Shown: positions 17,481-25,106 of the stretch, piece after piece
How the letters are laid out: each line of letters opens with the position of its first letter
How positions within the stretch are numbered: position 1 is the stretch's first letter
From: Kibdelosporangium sp040675465
GTDB lineage: Bacteria; Actinomycetota; Actinomycetes; Mycobacteriales; Pseudonocardiaceae
Length of the DNA stretch: 64,000 nucleotides
Assembly (NCBI RefSeq): GCF_040675465.1
Contig: NZ_JBFAPA010000003.1
Location: forward strand, 124,001-188,000
Direction: 5' to 3'
Notes under the pieces: generated by a model
Databases searched by the model: none
Told to the model about the DNA's origin: nothing
Seen by the model: the letters and a program-made list of their open reading frames with translations, nothing else
Made by a program: the position numbers and the translations under genes

Positions 17481-18395
17481 ATGACAGATCTTTCGGGCAA
17501 GGTGGCGGTGGTGGCCGGTGGCACGCGCGGGGCGAGCCGGGCGATCGCGGTGGAGCTGGGGCGCAGTGGTGCGACGGTGTATGTGACGGGACGGACGTCC
17601 GGTACCCAACGGTCCGAAGTGGACCGGGCGGAAACCATTGAGGACACCGTCGCGCTGATCGAAGCGGCTGGGGGCACGGGGTTCGCGGTGCGCGTCGACC
17701 ACCTCGACCCAGCGGCGGTCGCCGAGTTCGCCGCGCGCGTGGAACGGGAGCAAGGGCGGATCGACATTCTGATAGATGGGGTCTGGGGCGGTGATCACCA
17801 TCTGCAGTGGGCGAAACCGGTGTGGGAGCACTCGCTGGAGGCGAGCCTGCGGATGATCCGGCTGGGCATCGACGCGCACATCATCACGAGCCATTTCCTG
17901 CTGCCGCTGGTGATCAAGCAGCCGGGCGGCCTCGTGGTGGAGATGACCGACGGCACCGCCGAGTACAACGCGCGTTTCCGCCGTGGCACGTCGTTGGCGT
18001 TCTATCTGGCGAAGACTTCCGCGCATTCCATGGCGATCGCGGAGGCGTTCGAGCTGGAGTCCTTTGGTTGCACGGCAGTCGCGTTGACCCCCGGGTGGCT
18101 GCGGTCGGAGGCGATGCTCGACATCTTCGGCGTGACCGAGGAGAACTGGCGGGACGCGGTGGCCAAGGAGCCGCACTTCGCCATCGCCGAGTCGCCGACC
18201 TACGTGGGCCGCGGGGTGGTCGCCTTGGCCGCCGACCCGGACAAGGCGCGGTTCTCCGGCAAGACGTTGGACAGCGGCAGCATCGCTCTTCGTTACGGCA
18301 TACGGGACATCGACGGTAGCCAGCCCGATGCGTGGCGATACTCGACCGAGGTGACCGACGCGGGGAAGCCCGCGGACACCACCGGCTACCGGTGA
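17481..18395 (+). CDS. Short-chain dehydrogenase/reductase
   Basis: The SDR has about 304 residues with a modified cofactor motif (AGGTRGASRAIA) and an Arg after the second strand (TGRTSG), which favours NADP(H). It keeps YLAKTSAH as the Tyr-x3-Lys pair and a usual SDR tail (TLDSGSIALRYG). The NNAG motif is replaced by DGVWGG, so it belongs to a divergent branch. The ATG at 17481 is chosen over a GTG three codons earlier. Its last 10 bases overlap the WYL regulator, which converges on it. Confidence 0.82.
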   Translation: MTDLSGKVAVVAGGTRGASRAIAVELGRSGATVYVTGRTSGTQRSEVDRAETIEDTVALIEAAGGTGFAVRVDHLDPAAVAEFAARVEREQGRIDILIDGVWGGDHHLQWAKPVWEHSLEASLRMIRLGIDAHIITSHFLLPLVIKQPGGLVVEMTDGTAEYNARFRRGTSLAFYLAKTSAHSMAIAEAFELESFGCTAVALTPGWLRSEAMLDIFGVTEENWRDAVAKEPHFAIAESPTYVGRGVVALAADPDKARFSGKTLDSGSIALRYGIRDIDGSQPDAWRYSTEVTDAGKPADTTGYR

Positions 18396-19336
18396 CGTTC
18401 GGCCATCCGCCGCGCGGCGTCCGCGAACGCGGCCCGCGTGGCGGGTGGCTCCAGCACCTCCACCTCGGTCCCGAGGCCCAGCAGCATCACGGCGGCTATT
18501 TCCGGGTCTTCCAGGGCGAACCCGACCTCCCGCCAGCCATCCGGCCCTGGGTCGTGTCGTACGGCTTCGGCCGCGGCTTCGACGCCGATGACCGACGGCA
18601 GCGCCTTGAGTCCCCTCGGGCTGAGGCGGACGCGGATCGGGATGCGCCGCAGGGTGTTCTCGAACTGGGTCGACGCGTTCTCCCACCAGCTGCCCAGGTC
18701 GAAGTCCGTGGGGCGCTCGAAGGGTTCGGCGAGGTCCTCGACCTGGTCGATCCGGCCGACGCGGTAGGTGCGGACGGTGCCGTCGACCTGTGCCACCAGG
18801 TACCAGACACCCGCTTTGAGCACGAGCCCCAACGGTTGCAGCACACGCTCGACCGTGCCCTTGTACGTCACCTTGACGCGGTGCTGTTCCCACACCGCTT
18901 GCGCGACCGCGGCGAGGTGTTCGGCCTGGTCCTGCGGGTGGAACCAGCCGGGCGCGTCGAGGTGGAACCGTTGCGCCATGTGCTGGGCCTGTTCCCGGAT
19001 CTGGGGCGGCAGCGTGGCGTTGACCTTGGCGTGCGCAGCGGACATCGCCGTCCCCAACCCCAGCTCGGCCAACGCCCGCGGCACCCCCATCGCGAAGATC
19101 GCGACAGCCTCCCGCGACGTCAACCCATCCAGCCGAGTCCGCCACCCATCAACGAGCCGAACCCCGCCATACCGCCCCGCCTCAGTCCACAAAGGAACCC
19201 CAGCATCCACCAAAGCGGCCACATCCCGGTGAACAGTCCGCTCGGAAACCCCAAGCGCAGCAGCCAACTCCCCAACAGTCGCCCCCCGCCGCCCCTGCAA
19301 CATGAACAACAACGCCACCAACCGTTCCGCCCGCAC
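18386..19336 (-). CDS. WYL-domain transcriptional regulator
   Basis: The N-terminal HTH_11 domain (RLVALLFMLQGRRGATVGELAAALGVSERTVHRDVAALVDAGVPL) is followed by a WYL domain (residues about 140-230: QPLGLVLKAGVWYLVAQVDGTVRTYRVGRI) and a WCX extension. WYL regulators sense ligands and usually act on adjacent genes; the converging SDR (17481-18395) is the nearest. The chosen start is GTG 19336. Confidence 0.88.
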   Translation of the reverse strand: MRAERLVALLFMLQGRRGATVGELAAALGVSERTVHRDVAALVDAGVPLWTEAGRYGGVRLVDGWRTRLDGLTSREAVAIFAMGVPRALAELGLGTAMSAAHAKVNATLPPQIREQAQHMAQRFHLDAPGWFHPQDQAEHLAAVAQAVWEQHRVKVTYKGTVERVLQPLGLVLKAGVWYLVAQVDGTVRTYRVGRIDQVEDLAEPFERPTDFDLGSWWENASTQFENTLRRIPIRVRLSPRGLKALPSVIGVEAAAEAVRHDPGPDGWREVGFALEDPEIAAVMLLGLGTEVEVLEPPATRAAFADAARRMAERHR

Positions 19337-19439
19337 CCCCAGATCATCCCCCCGCCCACCCCGCAATAACCAAGGGGCGCCCCACCACCACCAAGCTCAG
19401 CCGTCACGGAGCCCAGGGCTCCGCCCATCGGGGGCAAGG

Positions 19440-19520
19440 GGCTGCGGCCCCCGAGGGCGAAGCCCGCAACGGGGTCTGGGGCGAAGCCCCAGCTTCGGGG
19501 GTCTGGGGGTCGCCCCCCAG
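19440..19520. repeat. Cluster of short GC-rich hairpins 3' of the tRNA gene
   Basis: At least three small palindromes lie in a row: GGGCGAAGCCC at 19455-19465, CTGGGGCGAAGCCCCAG at 19476-19492 and a CTGGGGG/CCCCCAG stem at 19503-19520. They sit directly downstream of the tRNA on the minus strand and probably terminate it. The CTGGGGCGAAGCCCCAG type recurs in many actinomycete intergenic regions (from memory). The surrounding 19337-19579 holds no gene. Confidence 0.55.
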
Positions 19521-19579
19521 AAATTACGCCGGAGCGATCCCGGCGAGCGCTATCCGCGAGCAGGGGCCGCCCAATCGCG

Positions 19580-19653
19580 TAGGGCTGGGGGGACTCGAAC
19601 CCCCACTGGCACGGACCTAAACCGTGTGCCTCTGCCAATTGGGCTACAGCCCC
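19580..19653 (-). tRNA. tRNA with UAG anticodon (Leu by code), short variable loop
   Basis: The minus strand folds as a full cloverleaf: acceptor GGGGCTG with CAGCCCT (a G-U at the end), a weak D stem, the anticodon stem CACGG/CCGTG with loop TTTAGGT, a five-base variable loop and the T arm GGGGG-TTCGAGT-CCCCC. The anticodon UAG would read CUA. CCA is not encoded. Leucine tRNAs normally carry a long variable arm, which is absent here, so amino acid identity is uncertain. Confidence 0.85.
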
Positions 19654-19754
19654 TACTCGACTGACTCCGGACAGCCTAGTGGTATCCCTGGAGGGCACGG
19701 ACACCATGGGTGATCTACCGTAGGCCGCGAGAGCCAGGATTCTTGGGAGGACAT

Positions 19755-19976
19755 GTGGCCCGCGACCCCGACACCATCCAGCGAGACATCGAGCAGGCGC
19801 GGGATGCGCTGGCTTCGACTCTGGATCAGCTCGGCACCAAGGCGAATCCGAAGAAGCTGGTGGATGACGCCACTTCGAGTGTGAAGTCGAAGTTCGATGA
19901 CCCTCGGGTGAAGGCGGCGCTGATCGGGGTGGGTGTGCTGGTCGCTGTGCTTGTGGTGCGCCGGATCTTCCGCTAG
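19755..19976 (+). CDS. DUF3618 small membrane protein
   Basis: The 73-residue protein starts ARDPDTIQRDIEQARDALASTLDQLGTKANPKKLVDD, the signature of DUF3618, and ends with one membrane helix (ALIGVGVLVAVLVV) and a basic tail (RRIFR). It is therefore a tail-anchored protein with an amphipathic cytosolic head. The start is GTG 19755 behind GGGAGGA. Function is unknown; the family is common in actinobacteria, often with phage holin-like superfamily III genes, which are not seen here. Confidence 0.85.
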   Translation: MARDPDTIQRDIEQARDALASTLDQLGTKANPKKLVDDATSSVKSKFDDPRVKAALIGVGVLVAVLVVRRIFR

Positions 19977-20034
19977 CCCCCGTTGTTTGCTGGCCTGCGG
20001 CTTCGAGGACCGCAGGCCGTGCCGTCGCGACCGG

Positions 20035-20325
20035 CTATGCCTTGGTTTCCTCGACCTTTGGTTTCGGGTCCGGTTCGGGTGCCGGTGGCCGGGCGAGGCG
20101 GGCGTTGAGGTAGGCCGTGGTGAACTCGAGGGCGTCGCCGTCGAGGCGGTGTACCACGGTCCGTTTCTTGTCGTCGCCGGCGAGTTCGTCGACCAGTTGG
20201 TCCGCGCGGTCGCGCGCGGCGATCAGGCCGGGGGCCTTGGCGGTCAGTGTCTTGCCTTTGCCGACGATCGTGATGGTCCAGTCGTCACCGTCGGGCACGT
20301 AGTTCGCTTCGATCGGCTCCACCAT
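20035..20325 (-). CDS. Hypothetical protein, HicB-like beginning
   Basis: The 96-residue protein begins MVEPIEANYVPDGDDWTITI and continues through GLIAARDRADQLVDEL, which recalls the fold of HicB-type antitoxins, but there is no HicA gene beside it and no DNA-binding tail. The end is Pro/Lys-rich. The ATG at 20325 follows GAGAGGGG. I would not call it a toxin-antitoxin component on this evidence. Confidence 0.6.
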   Translation of the reverse strand: MVEPIEANYVPDGDDWTITIVGKGKTLTAKAPGLIAARDRADQLVDELAGDDKKRTVVHRLDGDALEFTTAYLNARLARPPAPEPDPKPKVEETKA

Positions 20326-20438
20326 GACGGCCCCTCTCCGCGCGGCTCCCACGTCCTTGTCACCATTAGACGTCTTTCGAGCCTATCCCGACAGTTGTGG
20401 GCGCACTGATCGATCCAGAGTGTTAATCGACACTACTG

Positions 20439-21080
20439 TCAGTGCTTGTGCCTGGCCTCGACTTCGCCTTTCAGGCCGAACCATGTCATCCGCATGATGT
20501 GTTCGGCGGCTTCTTCGGCGGTCACGTCGTCGTGCCGGACGTACCAGACCGAGAGCCGTTCGCACGCGCCGACCAGAATCTCGGCTGCCGCTTCGAGCTC
20601 GAGCGGCGTCGCGTCGGGCATGTACGCCGAGAACAGCGCGATGTGCAGCTGGGTCTGTTCCTGGCGGACCGCTTCCATCTCGGCGACCGCGGCCGGCCCG
20701 ACCACGGCGGCTTCGGTGCGCAGCAGCAGGTCCCATGACCGGCGGTGCTCGTCGGTGTACTTGAAGAACGTCACCAGGCCGCGGCGCAACGCCTCCTCGG
20801 GGGTGTCGGCGCCGATCACCGACTCGGCCGTGCGGTCCCGCAGCTCCACCCGCACCTGCCGGATGCAGGCCACGAGCAGGCCTTCCTTGGAGCCGAAGTA
20901 CTCGTAGAGCATCGGCTTGGACACGCCGACCCGTTCGGCGATCTCGTCCATCGAGGTCGCGGCGTACCCGCGTTCGGCGAAGACCGCTTCGGCGACCGTC
21001 ATCATCTGCTGTTCCCGGTCCGCCCGCGGCATCCGCCGCCGTCGTTCGGTCTTGCTCCCCGCGCTTGTCACGACACTCAC
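20439..21080 (-). CDS. TetR-family regulator next to a flavin monooxygenase
   Basis: The protein has 213 residues. Its helix-turn-helix is typical TetR (MMTVAEAVFAERGYAATSMDEIAERVGVSKPMLYEYFGSKEGLLVACI), followed by a ligand-binding domain. GTG 21080 is chosen because AGGAAA lies eight bases before it. It is divergent from the Baeyer-Villiger-type monooxygenase, with 61 bases between that contain palindromic sequence, so local repression is likely. Confidence 0.88.
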   Translation of the reverse strand: MSVVTSAGSKTERRRRMPRADREQQMMTVAEAVFAERGYAATSMDEIAERVGVSKPMLYEYFGSKEGLLVACIRQVRVELRDRTAESVIGADTPEEALRRGLVTFFKYTDEHRRSWDLLLRTEAAVVGPAAVAEMEAVRQEQTQLHIALFSAYMPDATPLELEAAAEILVGACERLSVWYVRHDDVTAEEAAEHIMRMTWFGLKGEVEARHKH

Positions 21081-21092
21081 TCTACCGTTTCC

Positions 21093-21119
21093 TACTTGAA
21101 GTAACCTACTATCGGTAAC
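21093..21119. promoter_or_regulatory. Candidate TetR operator between regulator and monooxygenase
   Basis: The short divergent spacer holds TACTT-G-AAGTA (21093-21103) and an imperfect inverted repeat of GTAACC and GGTAAC arms (21101-21119). It is AT-richer than its flanks and lies upstream of both starts, as expected for an autoregulated TetR pair. The exact site cannot be fixed by eye. Confidence 0.4.
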
Positions 21120-21141
21120 ATCCGAGCCGCTTGGAGGAGAC

Positions 21142-22608
21142 ATGGGCAACCGACACGAGACCGGGGTCGTGGTCATCGGCACCGGGTTCTCCGGGCTCGG
21201 CATGGCCATCCAGCTCAAACGCACCGGCCGCGCCGACTTCGTGGTGCTGGAGAAGAACCAGGACGTCGGCGGCACCTGGCGGGACAACACCTACCCGGGC
21301 TGCGCGTGTGACATCCCGTCGCACATGTACTCCTTCTCGTTCGAGCAGAACCCCGGCTGGAGCCGCTCCTACTCACCGCAGCAGGAGATCTGGGACTACC
21401 TGCGCCGCGTTACGGACAAGTACCACGTTCGCGACCACATCCGGTTCGGCACCGAGATGGTCAGCGCGCGCTGGGACGACGACGAGGGCCGCTGGCACCT
21501 GCACGCGAGCAACGGCGACGAGTACGTCGCCCGGTTCCTGGTGTCGGGTATTGGCGCGCTGCATATCCCGCACATCCCCGAGCTGCCCGGGCTGACGGAC
21601 TTCAAGGGCGAGACGTTCCACTCGGCGACCTGGAACCACGGCTACGACCTGCGCGGCAAGCGCGTGGCGGTGATCGGCACGGGCGCGAGCGCGATCCAGT
21701 TCGTCCCGCGGATCGCGCCCGACGTGGAGAAGCTGACACTGTTCCAGCGGACCGCGCCGTGGATCATGCCCAAGCCGGACTACGAGATGCCGTCGTGGGT
21801 GAAGCGCCTGTTCAAGACCGTGCCGCTGACCCAACGGCTCTACCGCGACTTCGTCTACTGGCTGCTGGAGTCGCGCGCGATCGCGTTCAGCTCCCGCCCC
21901 GGCCTGCTGAAGCTGGCTCAGGGCCTGGCCAAACGGCACATGGCCAAGCAGATCAAGGACCCCGCGTTGCGCCGAAAGCTGACCCCGGACTACACGATGG
22001 GGTGCAAACGTGTGCTGGTCTCGAACGACTACTACCCGGCGCTGACCCGCGACAACGTCGAGGTGGTCACGTCCGGCGTCGCGCAGGTCCGCGAGCACAG
22101 CGTGGTGACGACCGACGGCGAGGAGTACGAGGTCGACGCCATCATCTTCGGCACCGGCTTCCACGTCACCGACGCGTTCGACTACCTGGACGTCGTCGGC
22201 CTCGACGAGACCAACCTGGCCAAGCACTGGCAGCGCAACGGCATCCAGACCCACAAGGGCATCACGGTGGCCGGGTTCCCCAACCTGTTCTTCCTGCTGG
22301 GCCCGAACACCGGCCTGGGCCACAACTCCGTGGTGTTCATGATCGAGTCGCAGATCCGGTACGTCGCCGACGCGATCAAGCTGGTGGAACGCAGCCGCGC
22401 CAAGGCGTTGAACGTCCGCCCGCAGGCACAGGACGAGTTCAACTCGCGGATCCAGCGGCAGCTGGCGAAGGGCGTGTGGTCGCAGGGCGGTTGTGACAGC
22501 TGGTATCTCGACGCGATGGGCGTGAACCGGACCATCTGGCCGGGCTTCACCTGGCGCTACTGGCTGGAGACCCGCAAGGTCGACCCGGCGGACTTCCAAC
22601 TGACCTGA
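21142..22608 (+). CDS. Flavin-containing monooxygenase, Baeyer-Villiger type
   Basis: The 488-residue FAD/NADPH enzyme has two Rossmann sites (VVVIGTGFSGLGMAIQL and VAVIGTGASAIQFVP) with the Baeyer-Villiger fingerprint FKGETFHSATWNH between them, plus VGGTWRDNTYPG. Such enzymes insert oxygen beside ketones or oxidise heteroatoms. An excellent ribosome site (GGAGGAG) precedes ATG 21142. Control by the adjacent TetR protein is likely. The natural substrate is not evident. Confidence 0.9.
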   Translation: MGNRHETGVVVIGTGFSGLGMAIQLKRTGRADFVVLEKNQDVGGTWRDNTYPGCACDIPSHMYSFSFEQNPGWSRSYSPQQEIWDYLRRVTDKYHVRDHIRFGTEMVSARWDDDEGRWHLHASNGDEYVARFLVSGIGALHIPHIPELPGLTDFKGETFHSATWNHGYDLRGKRVAVIGTGASAIQFVPRIAPDVEKLTLFQRTAPWIMPKPDYEMPSWVKRLFKTVPLTQRLYRDFVYWLLESRAIAFSSRPGLLKLAQGLAKRHMAKQIKDPALRRKLTPDYTMGCKRVLVSNDYYPALTRDNVEVVTSGVAQVREHSVVTTDGEEYEVDAIIFGTGFHVTDAFDYLDVVGLDETNLAKHWQRNGIQTHKGITVAGFPNLFFLLGPNTGLGHNSVVFMIESQIRYVADAIKLVERSRAKALNVRPQAQDEFNSRIQRQLAKGVWSQGGCDSWYLDAMGVNRTIWPGFTWRYWLETRKVDPADFQLT

Positions 22609-22684
22609 AACTCATGTCGAGTCCCGGTGGATGGCTGCGTCCTTGAGGTGTTCGTGAGGCACTTCGAGGATGGAGTTGGTCTTG

Positions 22685-23251
22685 ATGCTGCAGTTGTACC
22701 GGCGGGCTCAGGATGGGTTCGATGCTGTTGTGACACAGGTTCCGGCGGGGGCCTGGGACAAGCCGTCGGAGTGTTCCGAGTGGACGGTCGGGGACGTCGC
22801 CGGGCACGTGATCTGGGGTCAGCACCGGCTGCGGACGTGGGCGACCGGTGAGGAGTGGGGCGAGACCGCCGGCGCACCGGGGTCGCCGCATCCAGCGGTC
22901 ATGATGGGCGACGATCCGGTGGCGACTTGGCGGGCGGCGCGTTCATCGTGTTTCGCGGCGCTCACCGAGGAGGCGCTGGCACGGACCGCGACCCTGCCGG
23001 GGCTCGGCGAGGTGCCGGTGGGCGCGCTGATCTCGTTGATGATCACCGACCATGTCGCCCACACGTGGGACATCGGGCACGCCCTGGGGCTGGACGTGCA
23101 CCTGGATGAGGAGCTGGTCGCGGTCGCGTTCGACTGGTCGCGCAAGAACGTGGTGCGGCGGCCCGGGTTCTTCGGCCCCGAGCTGACCCCACCCACCGAC
23201 GCGGGCGAACAGACCCGCATGCTGGCCTTCCTGGGCCGGCGGGAGGACTGA
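22685..23251 (+). CDS. TIGR03086-type DinB/mycothiol-maleylpyruvate-isomerase-fold protein
   Basis: The 188-residue protein shows PSECSEWTVGDVAGHVIWGQ near the start and TDHVAHTWDIGHALG late, the helical metal-binding pattern of the DinB_2/MDMPI superfamily (TIGR03086). The histidines in these segments are the likely metal ligands. Members may act as mycothiol-dependent enzymes, but most are uncharacterised. ATG 22685 is preferred since GGAG lies nine bases upstream; an ATG at 22670 is the alternative. Confidence 0.8.
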   Translation: MLQLYRRAQDGFDAVVTQVPAGAWDKPSECSEWTVGDVAGHVIWGQHRLRTWATGEEWGETAGAPGSPHPAVMMGDDPVATWRAARSSCFAALTEEALARTATLPGLGEVPVGALISLMITDHVAHTWDIGHALGLDVHLDEELVAVAFDWSRKNVVRRPGFFGPELTPPTDAGEQTRMLAFLGRRED

Positions 23252-23356
23252 CCGTCCACTGTGGGCCGGACGCCGGGTGGACCGCCCGGCGTCCGGGCGG
23301 CGGGGCACCCGGGTCGCTAGGCTGGGGCGAACTCAAGGGGTGGAGGGGGTTCCGAC

Positions 23357-24388
23357 ATGTCCGGACCAGGCTGGCAGCAACAACAACCAGACAACCAGCA
23401 GTACCCACAACAACCGCCGGCCCAACCAGCGCAGTACCCGCCGGGCTTCACTCCACCCGCACAAAACGCACCCACCCCACCGGGGCCACAGCAGCCGCCT
23501 CCTGCGGCCTTCCAGGCGCAGCAGGACTCGGCCGCCCATCCGCCTGGCTTTCAGCCCCAAGGAGCGGCCGGGTCCCGGCCCGGCTTCCAGCCTCAGCAGC
23601 AAGCGGCTGCCTACCCACCCGGCTTCCAGCCGCAGGCACCGGGCCGGCCCCCGCAGACACCAGCGTCTGGCTTTCACCCGCAGCAGGCCCCGCCGCCAGG
23701 CTTCCAGCCCCAGCCGGGCGCCGACCACCATCAGCAGCAAGGCGCGTCCTTCATCCCCGGGTTCGACCAGACCAGGCCCTACCAGCAGCAGTGGTCCCCG
23801 GAGCAGCCCAAGCGCAAGAGCAAGCTGCCCAAGATCCTCATCATCACCGCGATCGTGCTGCTCGTGCTGGCCGGTGGTGGGTGGGTGACGTGGCGGATCA
23901 TCTACGTGTCCCGGGACGAGGGCGCCACGCCGATCGGCGCCCAGCCGAACCCGCGCTGCGCGGTCAGCGAGGAGGCGCTCAAGAGCGCCAACGCGACCGT
24001 CTTCACCCGCGGCTACGAGGACCAGGGCAACTTCTACTGCGACTATTCGATCGCGCGGGGCGGCAGCACCGTTCGCACGATCCGCGTCGCCGTGGTGCCG
24101 AACGTGCACCCGCAGCTGGTCGCCGACCCCAACGTGTTCCAACGGCAGTTCGGCGATACCCAGGGCTCGTTCAAAGCAGGCCCCAAGCTCGGCGACAAGT
24201 CGACCTACCGGGCCTTCGAGCACGACGGCCACACCTATCTGGACCTGTACGTGCTCAAGGGCGACACGATCACCAAGGTCAGCCTGTACGGCTACACCAA
24301 GGGGTTCTTCGGTGACACGCCTGCCCCGCTGGACCAGGGCGAGAAGGACCTGACCGCGATCGCGAAGGAACTCGTCGAGAAGAAGTGA
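23357..24388 (+). CDS. Membrane-anchored protein with Pro/Gln-rich cytoplasmic head
   Basis: The 343-residue protein has three parts. Residues 1-150 are low-complexity Gln/Pro sequence with repeats such as PPGFQPQ. One membrane helix follows a lysine-rich stop (PKRKSKLPKILIITAIVLLVLAG). The 170-residue outer domain has two cysteines (NPRCAVSEEAL, FYCDYS), which could pair. It resembles actinobacterial type II membrane proteins of unknown function. A strong terminator follows. Confidence 0.75.
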   Translation: MSGPGWQQQQPDNQQYPQQPPAQPAQYPPGFTPPAQNAPTPPGPQQPPPAAFQAQQDSAAHPPGFQPQGAAGSRPGFQPQQQAAAYPPGFQPQAPGRPPQTPASGFHPQQAPPPGFQPQPGADHHQQQGASFIPGFDQTRPYQQQWSPEQPKRKSKLPKILIITAIVLLVLAGGGWVTWRIIYVSRDEGATPIGAQPNPRCAVSEEALKSANATVFTRGYEDQGNFYCDYSIARGGSTVRTIRVAVVPNVHPQLVADPNVFQRQFGDTQGSFKAGPKLGDKSTYRAFEHDGHTYLDLYVLKGDTITKVSLYGYTKGFFGDTPAPLDQGEKDLTAIAKELVEKK

Positions 24389-24389
24389 T

Positions 24390-24439
24390 CCCTTCCGGGG
24401 AACCTCAGCCTGGGGGCCTGCCGAGGTTCCCCGGAAGGG
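24390..24439 (+). terminator. Strong hairpin terminator
   Basis: A perfect 17-base-pair stem joins 24390-24406 and 24423-24439 with a 16-base loop, directly after the TGA of the Pro/Gln-rich membrane protein. There is no T-run, which is common for actinomycete terminators. Confidence 0.8.
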
Positions 24440-24486
24440 CGGAACCGGCATCGGGCGCGGTCGTTGCCGGTTCCATGTGGGTGGCT

Positions 24487-25014
24487 CTAGTCGTCCTCGT
24501 CGTGCTCACCGAAGTGGTGGTGAACGGCGACGGGTTCGGGTGCGGCGCCGCCGATGCGGCGCAGTAAGGCGATCAGTTCGACGGTCTGCAGGCCGCAGAG
24601 CGCGGCGAGCTGCTCCAGGGCGGCGAAGTCCAGCTGGACCTCGGCGGCCCCGGCGTTCGGGAGGTGGTCGAGCCTGCCTCTGGCCCAGCGGCGCAACGGC
24701 AGCAGCTCGTCGTGGTCGTCGCGGACGACCTGGCGCAGGTCGAGCCGGATCCGGCCACGGGGGGCGTCGGCGAACACGCGCTCGTGCACGCGCGCCATCA
24801 GCTCGTGCGGTTGCTCGTCGAGAGCCACACAGATCTCGACGAACCGGACGACCGAGCACTGTCTCGTGCCCAGCTCGTAGGTGGCGAGCGTTTGCAGCGA
24901 GATCTCGCTCTGCAAGCGGCGGTTGAGCTGCTTGCGAGTCAGGCCACGTTTCTTACGCAGCCGGCGGATCTCGTCCCCGAGCACCCGCTGGTACACAGCC
25001 ACGTCGAACAACAC
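24487..25014 (-). CDS. XRE-family regulator with BldD-like layout
   Basis: The 175-residue protein has an N-terminal XRE helix-turn-helix (LGDEIRRLRKKRGLTRKQLNRRLQ, LATYELGTRQCSVVRFVEIC) and a C-terminal domain starting IRLDLRQVV, the arrangement of the developmental regulator BldD. The bipartite c-di-GMP motif of true BldD is not clearly present, so it is a paralogue at most. It ends with an acidic, His-containing tail. The start is GTG 25014 without a good ribosome site, so it may be a few codons off. Confidence 0.75.
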   Translation of the reverse strand: MLFDVAVYQRVLGDEIRRLRKKRGLTRKQLNRRLQSEISLQTLATYELGTRQCSVVRFVEICVALDEQPHELMARVHERVFADAPRGRIRLDLRQVVRDDHDELLPLRRWARGRLDHLPNAGAAEVQLDFAALEQLAALCGLQTVELIALLRRIGGAAPEPVAVHHHFGEHDEDD

Positions 25015-25049
25015 ACTGGAGGAACTGATCAGGCCCGCCGCTATTACGC

Positions 25050-25068
25050 GAAAGTAGAATTTTCTTTC
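25050..25068. promoter_or_regulatory. AT-rich inverted repeat upstream of the XRE gene
   Basis: GAAAG and CTTTC arms surround nine mostly A/T bases, extended by near-matching CGCG and CACG ends. It lies 36 bases upstream of the XRE start in a locally AT-rich patch, so it could be promoter plus autoregulatory site. Confidence 0.35.
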
Positions 25069-25106
25069 ACGTGTTGCTCCGAACGGGCGAAGCGAGCCTG
25101 GTCAGG

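Noticed and set aside
20035..20325. HicAB toxin-antitoxin pair
   Set aside because: Only a faint HicB-like beginning and no HicA partner on either side.
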